Shown piece after piece: positions 24,698 through 31,828 of a stretch of DNA of 32,821 bases. The position numbers and the translations under genes are program-made. A model generated the notes under the pieces. That model did no database searches. It saw only the letters and a list, made by a program, of their open reading frames with translations, and was not told the origin of the DNA. The stretch's first letter is position 1. Every line of letters begins with the position of its first letter. Source of the stretch: JBDRZD01 sp964623395 (GTDB taxonomy: Bacteria > Hydrothermota > Hydrothermia > Hydrothermales > Hydrothermaceae); contig CAZUSI010000009.1 in the NCBI GenBank assembly GCA_964623395.1, positions 1 to 32,821 of the forward strand. The letters run 5' to 3'.

Positions 24698-25854
24698 AAG
24701 ATCCAATAATTGTTTTTTTTAAAGAAAAAGCAAGAAAATTTAATTTAAAAATTTTTGTTGTTGGTGGAATTCCAAGGGACCTTTTCCTTGGTAAAGATTA
24801 TTTTAAGGATTATGATTTTGTTTTATTTAATGACCCTTTACTAGTGGCAAAGGAATTTAAAAAAGATTTTAATTCAAAAATTGCCTATTATACTTCCTTT
24901 AAAACTGTTGAAATAAATTTTGAAGATAAGAGCATTGATATAAGTATGGCAAGAAAAGAAAGATATCCCTATCCTGGCTCACTACCAGAAGTTTTCAAAA
25001 CAGATGATATAAATGAAGACCTTTCAAGAAGAGATTTTACAATTAATTCTATTGCAATTGAGATTTTTCCTGAATTTGGAAAAATTTACGATCCCTTTAA
25101 TGGAATAGAAGATATAAAAAATAAAAAAATAAGAGTTTTAAAAGAAGGAAGTTTTTATGAAGATCCAACAAGGGCTTTAAGAGGTATAAGATATAAAAAT
25201 AGGTTTGATTTTGAATACAGTGAGAAAACATTGGAGGAATTTGAAAATTGTAAGAAATCAATTAGGAATTTGAAATTTCCAAGAATAAAAAAAGAACTTG
25301 AAATTATTTCAGAAGAAGAAAAAAGGGATAAGATGTGGAAAGAAATAAATGAAAGAAATTTGCTTTATTTTTTTGATGAGAAACTCAAATTAAAGGAAGA
25401 TAAAATTGAAGAACTTTCAAATTCCCTTCCTTTTGATAAAAAATCATGGATATGTTTTTTTTATTTATTTTTAAATAAGGATTCAGAAGTTATAAAATTT
25501 TTTTCCTCTTTTGAAAAAAAGATAATATATGAGATTGAAAAAGGGAAAAAACTTCTTGAAAAGGAAAAAGATATTTTTAAGTTGCATCATTTTTTCAAAA
25601 ATTTTGATTTTCTTTCCTTAAAATTTTTAAGTGTAATGAGTTCTGAAATAAATTCTTATATTGAAAAAAGAAAAAATATTAAAAAAATTATAAATGGGAA
25701 TGATATAATTCTTTTAGGGATTGATAAAAAATTTATTGAAAAGATTAAGGAAATGATAGAAATAGAAGAGATGAAAGGAAATATAAAAACAAAGGAAGAA
25801 GCAATTGAATATATAAAGAAAAAAAGAGATGAAATACAAAGTTCCTCTTTTTGA
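24676..25854 (+). CDS. CCA tRNA nucleotidyltransferase / poly(A) polymerase family protein
   Basis: Class II nucleotidyltransferase of 392 aa. The head domain has VVGGIPRDLFLGK (28-40) with the catalytic aspartates D45 and D47 in KDYDFVLF, then SRRDFTINSIAIEIF, YDPFNGIEDI and the RNA-positioning segment EDPTRALRGIRYKNRF. The rest is helical. Whether it adds CCA, only CC or A, or poly(A) cannot be told without structure-based comparison; as no other candidate is in view, CCA maturation or repair is the default. ATG 24676 lies 22 bp inside the xer gene, and the DegT gene starts 26 bp before its stop. Confidence 0.87.
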   Translation: MSPEKLLKDPIIVFFKEKARKFNLKIFVVGGIPRDLFLGKDYFKDYDFVLFNDPLLVAKEFKKDFNSKIAYYTSFKTVEINFEDKSIDISMARKERYPYPGSLPEVFKTDDINEDLSRRDFTINSIAIEIFPEFGKIYDPFNGIEDIKNKKIRVLKEGSFYEDPTRALRGIRYKNRFDFEYSEKTLEEFENCKKSIRNLKFPRIKKELEIISEEEKRDKMWKEINERNLLYFFDEKLKLKEDKIEELSNSLPFDKKSWICFFYLFLNKDSEVIKFFSSFEKKIIYEIEKGKKLLEKEKDIFKLHHFFKNFDFLSLKFLSVMSSEINSYIEKRKNIKKIINGNDIILLGIDKKFIEKIKEMIEIEEMKGNIKTKEEAIEYIKKKRDEIQSSSF

Positions 25855-26941
25855 CCTTTATATAAAAGAGAATGAAATTAAAAAGGTTGTTGATGTTTTA
25901 AAAAAGGGGTGGTTAACATTTGGACCAGAATGTATAAAATTTGAAAAAAAATTTTCCAATCTTTTAAATGTAAAATATTCATTATTTGTTTCATCAGCAA
26001 CAGCAGGGCTTCATCTTTCTTATAAAGTTTTATTTGATAAAGATGATGAAATCCTTGTTCCCTCATTCACATTTATTTCAACTGTTTCAATGCTTTTACA
26101 TGTTGGTGCAAAACCAATTTTTGTAGATATTGATTCAATTGATTTTCCATTGCTTTCAATAAAGGATGCAAAAAAGAAAATTACAAAAAGAACAAAAGGT
26201 CTTGTTTATATGCATTATGCTGGTTATTTAAGGGATATGAAAGAGGTTGTAGAATTTTGTAAAGAAAATAATTTAATTCTTGTTGAAGATTCCGCTCATG
26301 CACTTTTTGTTAAAAATAAAAAGTATGCAGGAACATTTGGTAAGATAGGCATATTTTCATTTTTTTCAAATAAGAATCTACCAATAGGTGAAGGTGGAAT
26401 GGTTGTAACAGATGATAGAAAAATTTATGAAAAATTAAAAATTTTAAGGTCTCATGGAATGACAAAGGATACAATTGAAAGGTTTAAAAAGAGTTCCCTT
26501 TATGATGTTGTTGATATTGGATTCAATTATAGACCAACAGAAATTCAAGGTGCATTGGCTCTTGAGATTTTAAAAAGGGTTAAAAGGGATAATAAAAAAA
26601 GGGAGGAAATAGTTAAAAAATATAGAAAAGAATTGAAAGAATTTTTAAAAATTCCCTTTGATGAAAAAATTCCTTCTTCCCATTACATATTTCCTGTTTT
26701 TTGTAAAGATAAAAAGGAAAGAGATAAGCTGAGAAAATTTCTTTTTAAAAATAAAATACAAACAAGTATTCATTATTTTCCTGTTCACAAATTTAAAATA
26801 TTTAAAGAAATTTATCCAAATTTAAAGCTTCCAATTACAGAAGAAATAAGTGAAAGAGAACTTACAATTCCCCTTTACCCTTCAATGAAAGAAGAAGATA
26901 TAAATTATGTAATTGAAAAGATAAAGGAATTTTTTAAATAA
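25829..26941 (+). CDS. DegT/DnrJ/EryC1/StrS-family aminotransferase
   Basis: PLP-dependent sugar aminotransferase family protein, 370 aa, usually acting on keto-sugar nucleotides for LPS, capsule or glycan synthesis. It has VSSATAGLHLSYKVL (54-68), PSFTFISTVSMLLHVGAKPIFVDID (79-103), the cofactor aspartate D154 in VEDSAHAL and the Schiff-base lysine K182 in SFFSNKNLPIGEGGMVV. FNYRPTEIQGALALEIL and a late HYIFPVF are also typical. The sugar substrate cannot be assigned; no sugar dehydratase, epimerase or glycosyltransferase lies nearby. It is the last gene of the plus operon, ending 2 bp from convergent panB. Confidence 0.9.
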   Translation: MKYKVPLFDLYIKENEIKKVVDVLKKGWLTFGPECIKFEKKFSNLLNVKYSLFVSSATAGLHLSYKVLFDKDDEILVPSFTFISTVSMLLHVGAKPIFVDIDSIDFPLLSIKDAKKKITKRTKGLVYMHYAGYLRDMKEVVEFCKENNLILVEDSAHALFVKNKKYAGTFGKIGIFSFFSNKNLPIGEGGMVVTDDRKIYEKLKILRSHGMTKDTIERFKKSSLYDVVDIGFNYRPTEIQGALALEILKRVKRDNKKREEIVKKYRKELKEFLKIPFDEKIPSSHYIFPVFCKDKKERDKLRKFLFKNKIQTSIHYFPVHKFKIFKEIYPNLKLPITEEISERELTIPLYPSMKEEDINYVIEKIKEFFK

Positions 26942-26943
26942 AA

Positions 26944-27738
26944 TTAATAAATATGTTTTTCTTCTGGATATTTTCCACTTATTACTTCTTCTTTATATTC
27001 TAAGAGAGCCTTTTCAATTATTTCCCTTAAATTTAAATAATTTTTTACAAATTTTGGATAAGGAGGAGGTGTAAGTCCTAAAATATCATATACAACAAGT
27101 ATTTGACCATCACAAAATCTTCCTGCACCTATCCCAATTGTTGGAATTTTTACACTTTCTGTTATTTCCTTTGCAACATCTTCATATATTCCTTCAAGAA
27201 CAATTGCAAATACTCCACTTTCTTCAAGAATTTTTGCATCCTCTAAAAGTTTTTTCCTTTCTTCTTCCTTTTTCCCTTTTACCTTAAAACCATAAGATAA
27301 ATAAAATTGGGGTAAAAGTCCAATATGACCCATTACAGGTATTCCTGCTTTAACTATATATTTTATTGTTTCAGAAAATTCTTTCCCACCTTCAATTTTA
27401 ACAGCATCCATATATCCCTCTTTTATAAATCTTAATGCATTTTTTAAAGCATCTTCCTTTGAAATCTGAAAACTTGCAAATGGCATATCACCTACTAAAA
27501 GTGCTTTTTTTACCTTTTTTGAAACTGCTTTTGCAAATATTACCATTTCATCCATTCCAATTCTTAAAGTATCTTCATTTCCAAGAAGTGTATTTGAGAC
27601 AGAATCTCCTACAAGAATTATGTCAAATTCAACTTTATCTTCTATCTCCGCAATTAAAGCATCATAACAGGTTATTGCAACAATTTTTTCTTTCCCTTTT
27701 TTTTGAATAATGTCAGAGATCTTTATTTTTTCTTTCAT
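26944..27738 (-). CDS. panB: 3-methyl-2-oxobutanoate hydroxymethyltransferase
   Basis: First step of pantothenate (CoA) synthesis: ketopantoate from alpha-ketoisovalerate and methylene-tetrahydrofolate; 264 aa. TIM-barrel motifs are ITCYDALIAEI, the Mg2+-binding VGDSVSNTLLG and GDMPFASF, VKIEGG, VMGHIGLLPQ, VLEGIYEDVAKEIT (catalytic Glu) and IPTIGIGAGRFCDGQILVV. It starts on the last base of the ruvB stop (TAATG), so it is co-translated. panC and panD are not adjacent. Confidence 0.95.
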   Translation of the reverse strand: MKEKIKISDIIQKKGKEKIVAITCYDALIAEIEDKVEFDIILVGDSVSNTLLGNEDTLRIGMDEMVIFAKAVSKKVKKALLVGDMPFASFQISKEDALKNALRFIKEGYMDAVKIEGGKEFSETIKYIVKAGIPVMGHIGLLPQFYLSYGFKVKGKKEEERKKLLEDAKILEESGVFAIVLEGIYEDVAKEITESVKIPTIGIGAGRFCDGQILVVYDILGLTPPPYPKFVKNYLNLREIIEKALLEYKEEVISGKYPEEKHIY

Positions 27739-28736
27739 TAAATCAAAAGTTTATGTTTAAAGAAAATTTCAATGGATTTTTTCGTGAGAATTCTTCCTTT
27801 TGGTGTTTTTTCTAAAAATCCTTCTCTAATTAAAAATGGTTCATAAACCTCTTCTATTGTTCCCTCATCCTCATCAAGTGCAAGTGCAAGTGTTTTAAGA
27901 CCAACTGGTCTATTGTGAAATTTATAATACAATGTTTCAATAATTTTTTTATCCATTTCATCAAGACCATATTCATCAACATCCATTTTATTTAATGCAT
28001 ATTTCGCAATTTCTAAATCAATTTCCCCCTTTCCTTTTACAATTGCAAAATCCCTTACCCTTTTTAAAAGACGATTTGCAATTCTTGGTGTTCCCCTTGA
28101 CCTTTTTGCTATTTCATAAAGTCCTTCCTCATCACTTTTAATGTTTAAAATTTTTGCAGACCTTTCAAGTATTTTACATATTTCTTCCTTTGTATAATAA
28201 TCTATTCTTAAATTTATTCCAAATCTTGACCTTAAAGGACCTGTTAAAAGTCCTTGTCTTGTTGTTGCTCCAATCAATGTAAAGGGTGCAAGTTTAAACT
28301 TAATTGTTTTTGCACCAGGCCCTTTATCAACAATTAAATCAATCTCATAATTTTCCATAGCAGAATAAAGATATTCTTCAACATTTTTTGGCAATCTATG
28401 TATTTCATCTATAAATAAAATGCTCATTGGTTTTAATTTTGTTAATATTCCTGCAAGGTCAAAGGGTCTTTCAATTACAGGACCAGAGGTCGCTATTATT
28501 TCTGAACCAATTTCATTTGATATACAATAGGCAAGGGTTGTTTTACCAAGACCTGGTGGTCCTGAAAGAAGAACATGGTCAAGAGGGCTTTTTCTTTTTT
28601 TTGCTGATTTTATAAATACTTCAATATTTTCTTTTAATTTCTCTTTTCCTATAAATTCTTTAAGGGTCTTTGGTCTTAATTCTTCCTGTAATATTTTGTC
28701 TTCTTCAAGTAAATAGGGAGAGATTATTTCTCTCAT
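27738..28736 (-). CDS. ruvB: Holliday junction branch migration ATPase RuvB
   Basis: AAA+ motor of 332 aa that drives branch migration with RuvA. Walker A is SGPPGLGKTTLAYC (58-71), Walker B is ILFIDEIHRLPKNVEEYLY, and the sensor I/arginine region is LIGATTRQGLLTGPLRSRFG. The C-terminal winged helix has LDEDEGTIEEVYEPFLIREGFLEKTPKGR. ruvA and ruvC are not here. It starts 4 bp before the stop of the roadblock-like gene upstream and shares a base with panB. Confidence 0.96.
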   Translation of the reverse strand: MREIISPYLLEEDKILQEELRPKTLKEFIGKEKLKENIEVFIKSAKKRKSPLDHVLLSGPPGLGKTTLAYCISNEIGSEIIATSGPVIERPFDLAGILTKLKPMSILFIDEIHRLPKNVEEYLYSAMENYEIDLIVDKGPGAKTIKFKLAPFTLIGATTRQGLLTGPLRSRFGINLRIDYYTKEEICKILERSAKILNIKSDEEGLYEIAKRSRGTPRIANRLLKRVRDFAIVKGKGEIDLEIAKYALNKMDVDEYGLDEMDKKIIETLYYKFHNRPVGLKTLALALDEDEGTIEEVYEPFLIREGFLEKTPKGRILTKKSIEIFFKHKLLI

Positions 28737-29296
28737 TGAAGTAATTTCAGCATTTTATTTCCCATCTCTCTTGCTTTTAAAGGACCAATTATCATAGATG
28801 CAGCATTTTGAAGATTTGTTATAAATTTTTTTGTTTTACTTAAAGTGGCATCCTCTTTTGATAATCTTGTATCCTTCAATTGATTTTCAAAAATTGTTTC
28901 TGAAAATGCACCAAGGTATTCTTTTAGTATTTCTTTTATTTTATCAAATACTTCCGGAGAAACTTTTATTTCCTCAATAGTTGGGGTTATTTTAGGTTTT
29001 TCCTCCTTTACCTTTTTGACTTCTATCTTTTTATTTATGATTTCCAAAATCTTATCAATTTCAATTTCTTCTTTTGTTAAAACTCCATAAAATACTTCAT
29101 CTTTTTCAAATAATATAAAACAGTTGTTGTTGTATTTTAAATTAATTCCTTCAAGAGGAATACCTGAAATTAAAAATGCCTCTTTAAGAATTGTAAATAT
29201 TTTTTTATAGGCTAATATTCTTGAATCTTCTGGTGGAAAGGATAAAAACTCATTCTTTTTTTGAATTAAAATTATTTCCAATTTTTCCTCATTCAT
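28733..29296 (-). CDS. Hypothetical protein, probable degenerate roadblock paralogue
   Basis: Protein of 187 aa without an obvious known family. The segment GINLKYNNNCFILFEKDEVFYGVLTKEEIEIDKILEIINKK (about 50-90) can be aligned by eye with IKLYLKDGSNIYIIKEKELYIGIKGEEIEIEKIIEFIRSY of the gene just upstream, so its N-terminal half is probably a diverged roadblock/LC7 fold (inference). A Lys/Pro linker is followed by a helical C-terminal domain (about 115-187) ending EMGNKMLKLLQ. No membrane segment or signal peptide. It overlaps both neighbours by 4 bp, so it is co-translated with them and may form a heteromer with the upstream protein. Confidence 0.55.
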   Translation of the reverse strand: MNEEKLEIILIQKKNEFLSFPPEDSRILAYKKIFTILKEAFLISGIPLEGINLKYNNNCFILFEKDEVFYGVLTKEEIEIDKILEIINKKIEVKKVKEEKPKITPTIEEIKVSPEVFDKIKEILKEYLGAFSETIFENQLKDTRLSKEDATLSKTKKFITNLQNAASMIIGPLKAREMGNKMLKLLQ

Positions 29297-29982
29297 GATT
29301 CCTTCAACCTATCAGAAACCATTTTTACCCTTTTTCTTGCTTCTTCAACACCATATTTTGAAACAGCCATTTTCCATATTATATCAATTGCTGCCCTAAA
29401 ACATCTATTAATCTCTTCTTCATTTAAAGAAGAAGAAATTGGATATTTTACTTTTATCACTTTACTTTCTTGTATTAGATGCTCTGCAAATTCAGGTGAA
29501 GTATCCTTTATTTTTGCAATAACCACTTTACCCCATCTTATTTCATCACCTTCTGAAAATTCACTTATTAGGGCATTTATTTGTTTAATTTTCATTTCCA
29601 CAAATTTTTCAAGCATTCTTTCCGGTTCCCTTGAAATTTCTTCCTTTGAAGGAACTTCTTTTTTAACTTCAACTTCTTCTTTATAACTTCTTATAAATTC
29701 AATTATTTTCTCTATTTCAATTTCTTCCCCTTTTATTCCAATGTATAATTCTTTTTCCTTAATTATATATATATTTGAGCCATCCTTTAAATAAAGTTTT
29801 ATATAAGAGAAATTTTCTACTCCTATATTTTTTAAAGATGCTTCACCAGCAGAGCCAATTATTCCAACAGATTCTTGAAAAAATTCTCCTTCTTTCCCTT
29901 TAAAAATTACTTCTCCTTCTTTATTTACTACTGCTATTCCTTTTATTTCTTCTATTTTTAAAATTTCTTCAAGCACCTTCAT
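29293..29982 (-). CDS. Roadblock/LC7-type protein with helical C-terminal domain
   Basis: Protein of 229 aa. Residues 1-100 look like a roadblock/LC7 (MglB-like) domain: LEEILKIEEIKGIAVVNKEGEVIFKGKEG, then SAGEASLKNIGVENFSYIKLYLKDGSNIYIIKEKELYIGI and a closing helix. In other bacteria such domains dimerise and regulate small Ras-like GTPases such as MglA. A linker leads to a mostly helical C-terminal domain of about 100 residues (MLEKFVEMKIKQINALISEF ... SKYGVEEARKRVKMVSDRL) that I do not recognise. It starts 1 nt after the PATAN gene stop and overlaps the next gene by 4 bp. No GTPase gene is in the window. Confidence 0.68.
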   Translation of the reverse strand: MKVLEEILKIEEIKGIAVVNKEGEVIFKGKEGEFFQESVGIIGSAGEASLKNIGVENFSYIKLYLKDGSNIYIIKEKELYIGIKGEEIEIEKIIEFIRSYKEEVEVKKEVPSKEEISREPERMLEKFVEMKIKQINALISEFSEGDEIRWGKVVIAKIKDTSPEFAEHLIQESKVIKVKYPISSSLNEEEINRCFRAAIDIIWKMAVSKYGVEEARKRVKMVSDRLKES

Positions 29983-29983
29983 T

Positions 29984-30853
29984 TTAAATTTCTATCCTTT
30001 TTTTAAAATTTTCAAATTTTTTCTTACCCAGTATTGTTCCAAAATCAAGAGCAAATTTTTTCTCAAATGGTGGTAAAATTGTTTCCTTTATAGTTTTATA
30101 TTTTTCCTCATCTATTATCATTTCCCTTTTAAAATTTAATTCATTCTTACTTTCATTAAATTCAATATTTTCTTCAATTTCTTTAAATCCTGCACTCTTT
30201 AAAACTGTCTTTATAAAATTTGAACACGATTTTCTCAATTCTAAGGATTCCTTTGAATATTCATCAATAAATTCATTTAAAATTTTAAGAATTTTATTTG
30301 CTTTTCTTTTTCCTTCTTCAGGGTCAATTAAAAGCCCCTTAGAAGTTAAAAAATAAATTGACCTATATGCTTCAAAAAGACCTATTCCTGATTCAATAAT
30401 GATTTCTCTTAATTTCCTTTTTCCATCTATTAAACTCAAAATCTTCCAATCATTTTTTCTTAATTTCAAAGTTTCATCAGGTGTTTTATCAGATTTTAAA
30501 AGAACAGCATCAAGAGGAGGAATTTTTTTTTCAAGATCCCTTATTTCTTTTGATCTTCTCTCAACTTCTTCAAAAAGCTTCCCTATCTCCCCACTTATTG
30601 TTTTTTTAGAAGGAAATTCATTTGGATAAAAGGAAATATTACCTTCCTTTAAAAGGGATAATTCAAAAATTGCATCAATCCCTTCTAAATCTTTAAACTT
30701 TGCATGGGTGCATTTACCATCCTCAATATATATTTCTCCTTCTTCATTTGATTTTATTTTTAATTTTCCTGTTTTCTTATTTATTGTCAAAAAATAAAGT
30801 ATTTCAACAAGAGTTATATATTCAAGTTCTGCTCTTAAAACTTCTTTTTCCAT
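29984..30853 (-). CDS. PATAN (DUF4388) domain protein
   Basis: Protein of 289 aa. Residues 8-85 match the DUF4388/PATAN pattern: LEYITLVEILYFLTINKKTGKLKIKSNEEGEIYIEDGKCTHAKFKDLEG, then an LSLLKEGNISFYPNEF strand. A short helix and a winged-helix-like region (NDWKILSLIDGKRKLREII...GLFEAYRSIYFLTSKGLL, about 138-180) follow, then a helical C-terminal part. PATAN domains occur in signalling proteins, often linked to response regulators, roadblock proteins and gliding or pilus polarity. First gene of a five-gene operon with the two roadblock-like proteins, ruvB and panB. ATG 30853 is preceded only by AAGGT directly against it, not at Shine-Dalgarno distance. Confidence 0.75.
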   Translation of the reverse strand: MEKEVLRAELEYITLVEILYFLTINKKTGKLKIKSNEEGEIYIEDGKCTHAKFKDLEGIDAIFELSLLKEGNISFYPNEFPSKKTISGEIGKLFEEVERRSKEIRDLEKKIPPLDAVLLKSDKTPDETLKLRKNDWKILSLIDGKRKLREIIIESGIGLFEAYRSIYFLTSKGLLIDPEEGKRKANKILKILNEFIDEYSKESLELRKSCSNFIKTVLKSAGFKEIEENIEFNESKNELNFKREMIIDEEKYKTIKETILPPFEKKFALDFGTILGKKKFENFKKRIEI

Positions 30854-30856
30854 ACC

Positions 30857-30886
30857 TTGAAATTTTAAAATTTTATACTTTATTAT
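30857..30886 (+). promoter_or_regulatory. Promoter of the DUF4837 lipoprotein gene
   Basis: TTGAAA (30857-30862), 18-bp spacer, TATTAT (30881-30886). The predicted start at about 30893 is only 3 nt before the GTG start codon at 30896, and there is no Shine-Dalgarno sequence. The -10 box overlaps the -10 of the opposing promoter by 5 bp. Confidence 0.6.
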
Positions 30887-30911
30887 AAATATATTGTGAG
30901 AAAAATTTCAA
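30882..30911 (-). promoter_or_regulatory. Promoter of the PATAN-roadblock-ruvB-panB operon
   Basis: Minus-strand TTGAAA (30906-30911), 18-bp spacer, TATAAT (30882-30887). The -35 lies within the first codons of the divergent lipoprotein gene. The predicted start at about 30875 leaves a leader of about 21 nt before the ATG at 30853. Confidence 0.6.
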
Positions 30912-31828
30912 TCTTATTTATATTTTTTTTGAGTTGCACATCTCCATATTTTCCAAAAGGAAAACCTGAAGAACTCGTTATTTTTTCAGAAGGTCTTTTT
31001 AAAATTAAAGAATTTATAGAAAAAGAAATTCAGGATACCTTTTATACACCAAGACCTGAGCCAATTTATGATATTATTTTTGCAAAAAATGAAGAATTTG
31101 ATAAATATAAAGGGTATTATACAATTTTAATTTTGGCAACTCCCTATTCAAAATCCTATGAAATTTTTAAGGAAATTTTTCCTGAAAAAAATAAAGAGGG
31201 GATTTATGAAAAAAAGAAAGTTTTTCAAAAAGAGGATTATATAGTTGGATTATTTTTTCAGAATGAAGATATTTTGTTAAAAGAAATCAAAAAGGGAATT
31301 TTAAATAAAATAATTGAGCATATAAAAAATCTTTATAAAAAACATGTTTATAGCATAGTTGATATAAACGAGGGAATAAAAAAAGAAATAAAAAAAGAAT
31401 ATGGATTTGAAATTGATATTCCAACAGGTTTTCTTTATATAAAAAAATCAAAGGATTTCCTTTCCCTTGGAACCCATTATCCTGATAGATTCATATTTTT
31501 TTATGTAAGAGAAAAAATAGATTTAAATCCAGAAAAACTTATGGATTTAAGGGATTCATTAACAGGTGTTTATTATGATGGAGATAAAATTGATAAAGAT
31601 TTGACAAAGTGGAAAAAAACAAAAATATTGGGTGAGGATGCTATTGAAATTTATGGACATTGGGAAAATGAAAAGATGAAAATTGGTGGTGCCTTTAAAA
31701 GTTTCATTTTTAAAAAGAATGATAAATATTATTTTATTGATATGGGTGTTTTTGAACCAGAAAAACCAAAATTAAAGTATATAAGATGGCTTGAAGCAAT
31801 AGTTTTAACGATGAAATGGAACTCTTAG
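30896..31828 (+). CDS. DUF4837-family lipoprotein
   Basis: Predicted lipoprotein of 310 aa. The signal peptide MRKISILFIFFLSCTSP has a lipobox ending at C14 (LSC), so it should be lipid-anchored on the inner or outer membrane. The mature part resembles the DUF4837 family, known mostly from Bacteroidota: an early YTPRPEPIYDIIF segment, a central ATPYSKSYEIFKEIF and the C-terminal EIYGHWENEKMKIGGAFKSF ... RWLEAIVLTMKW. Function is unknown for the whole family. The start is GTG at 30896 with a very short or absent leader. The next gene starts 13 bp before its stop. Confidence 0.72.
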   Translation: MRKISILFIFFLSCTSPYFPKGKPEELVIFSEGLFKIKEFIEKEIQDTFYTPRPEPIYDIIFAKNEEFDKYKGYYTILILATPYSKSYEIFKEIFPEKNKEGIYEKKKVFQKEDYIVGLFFQNEDILLKEIKKGILNKIIEHIKNLYKKHVYSIVDINEGIKKEIKKEYGFEIDIPTGFLYIKKSKDFLSLGTHYPDRFIFFYVREKIDLNPEKLMDLRDSLTGVYYDGDKIDKDLTKWKKTKILGEDAIEIYGHWENEKMKIGGAFKSFIFKKNDKYYFIDMGVFEPEKPKLKYIRWLEAIVLTMKWNS

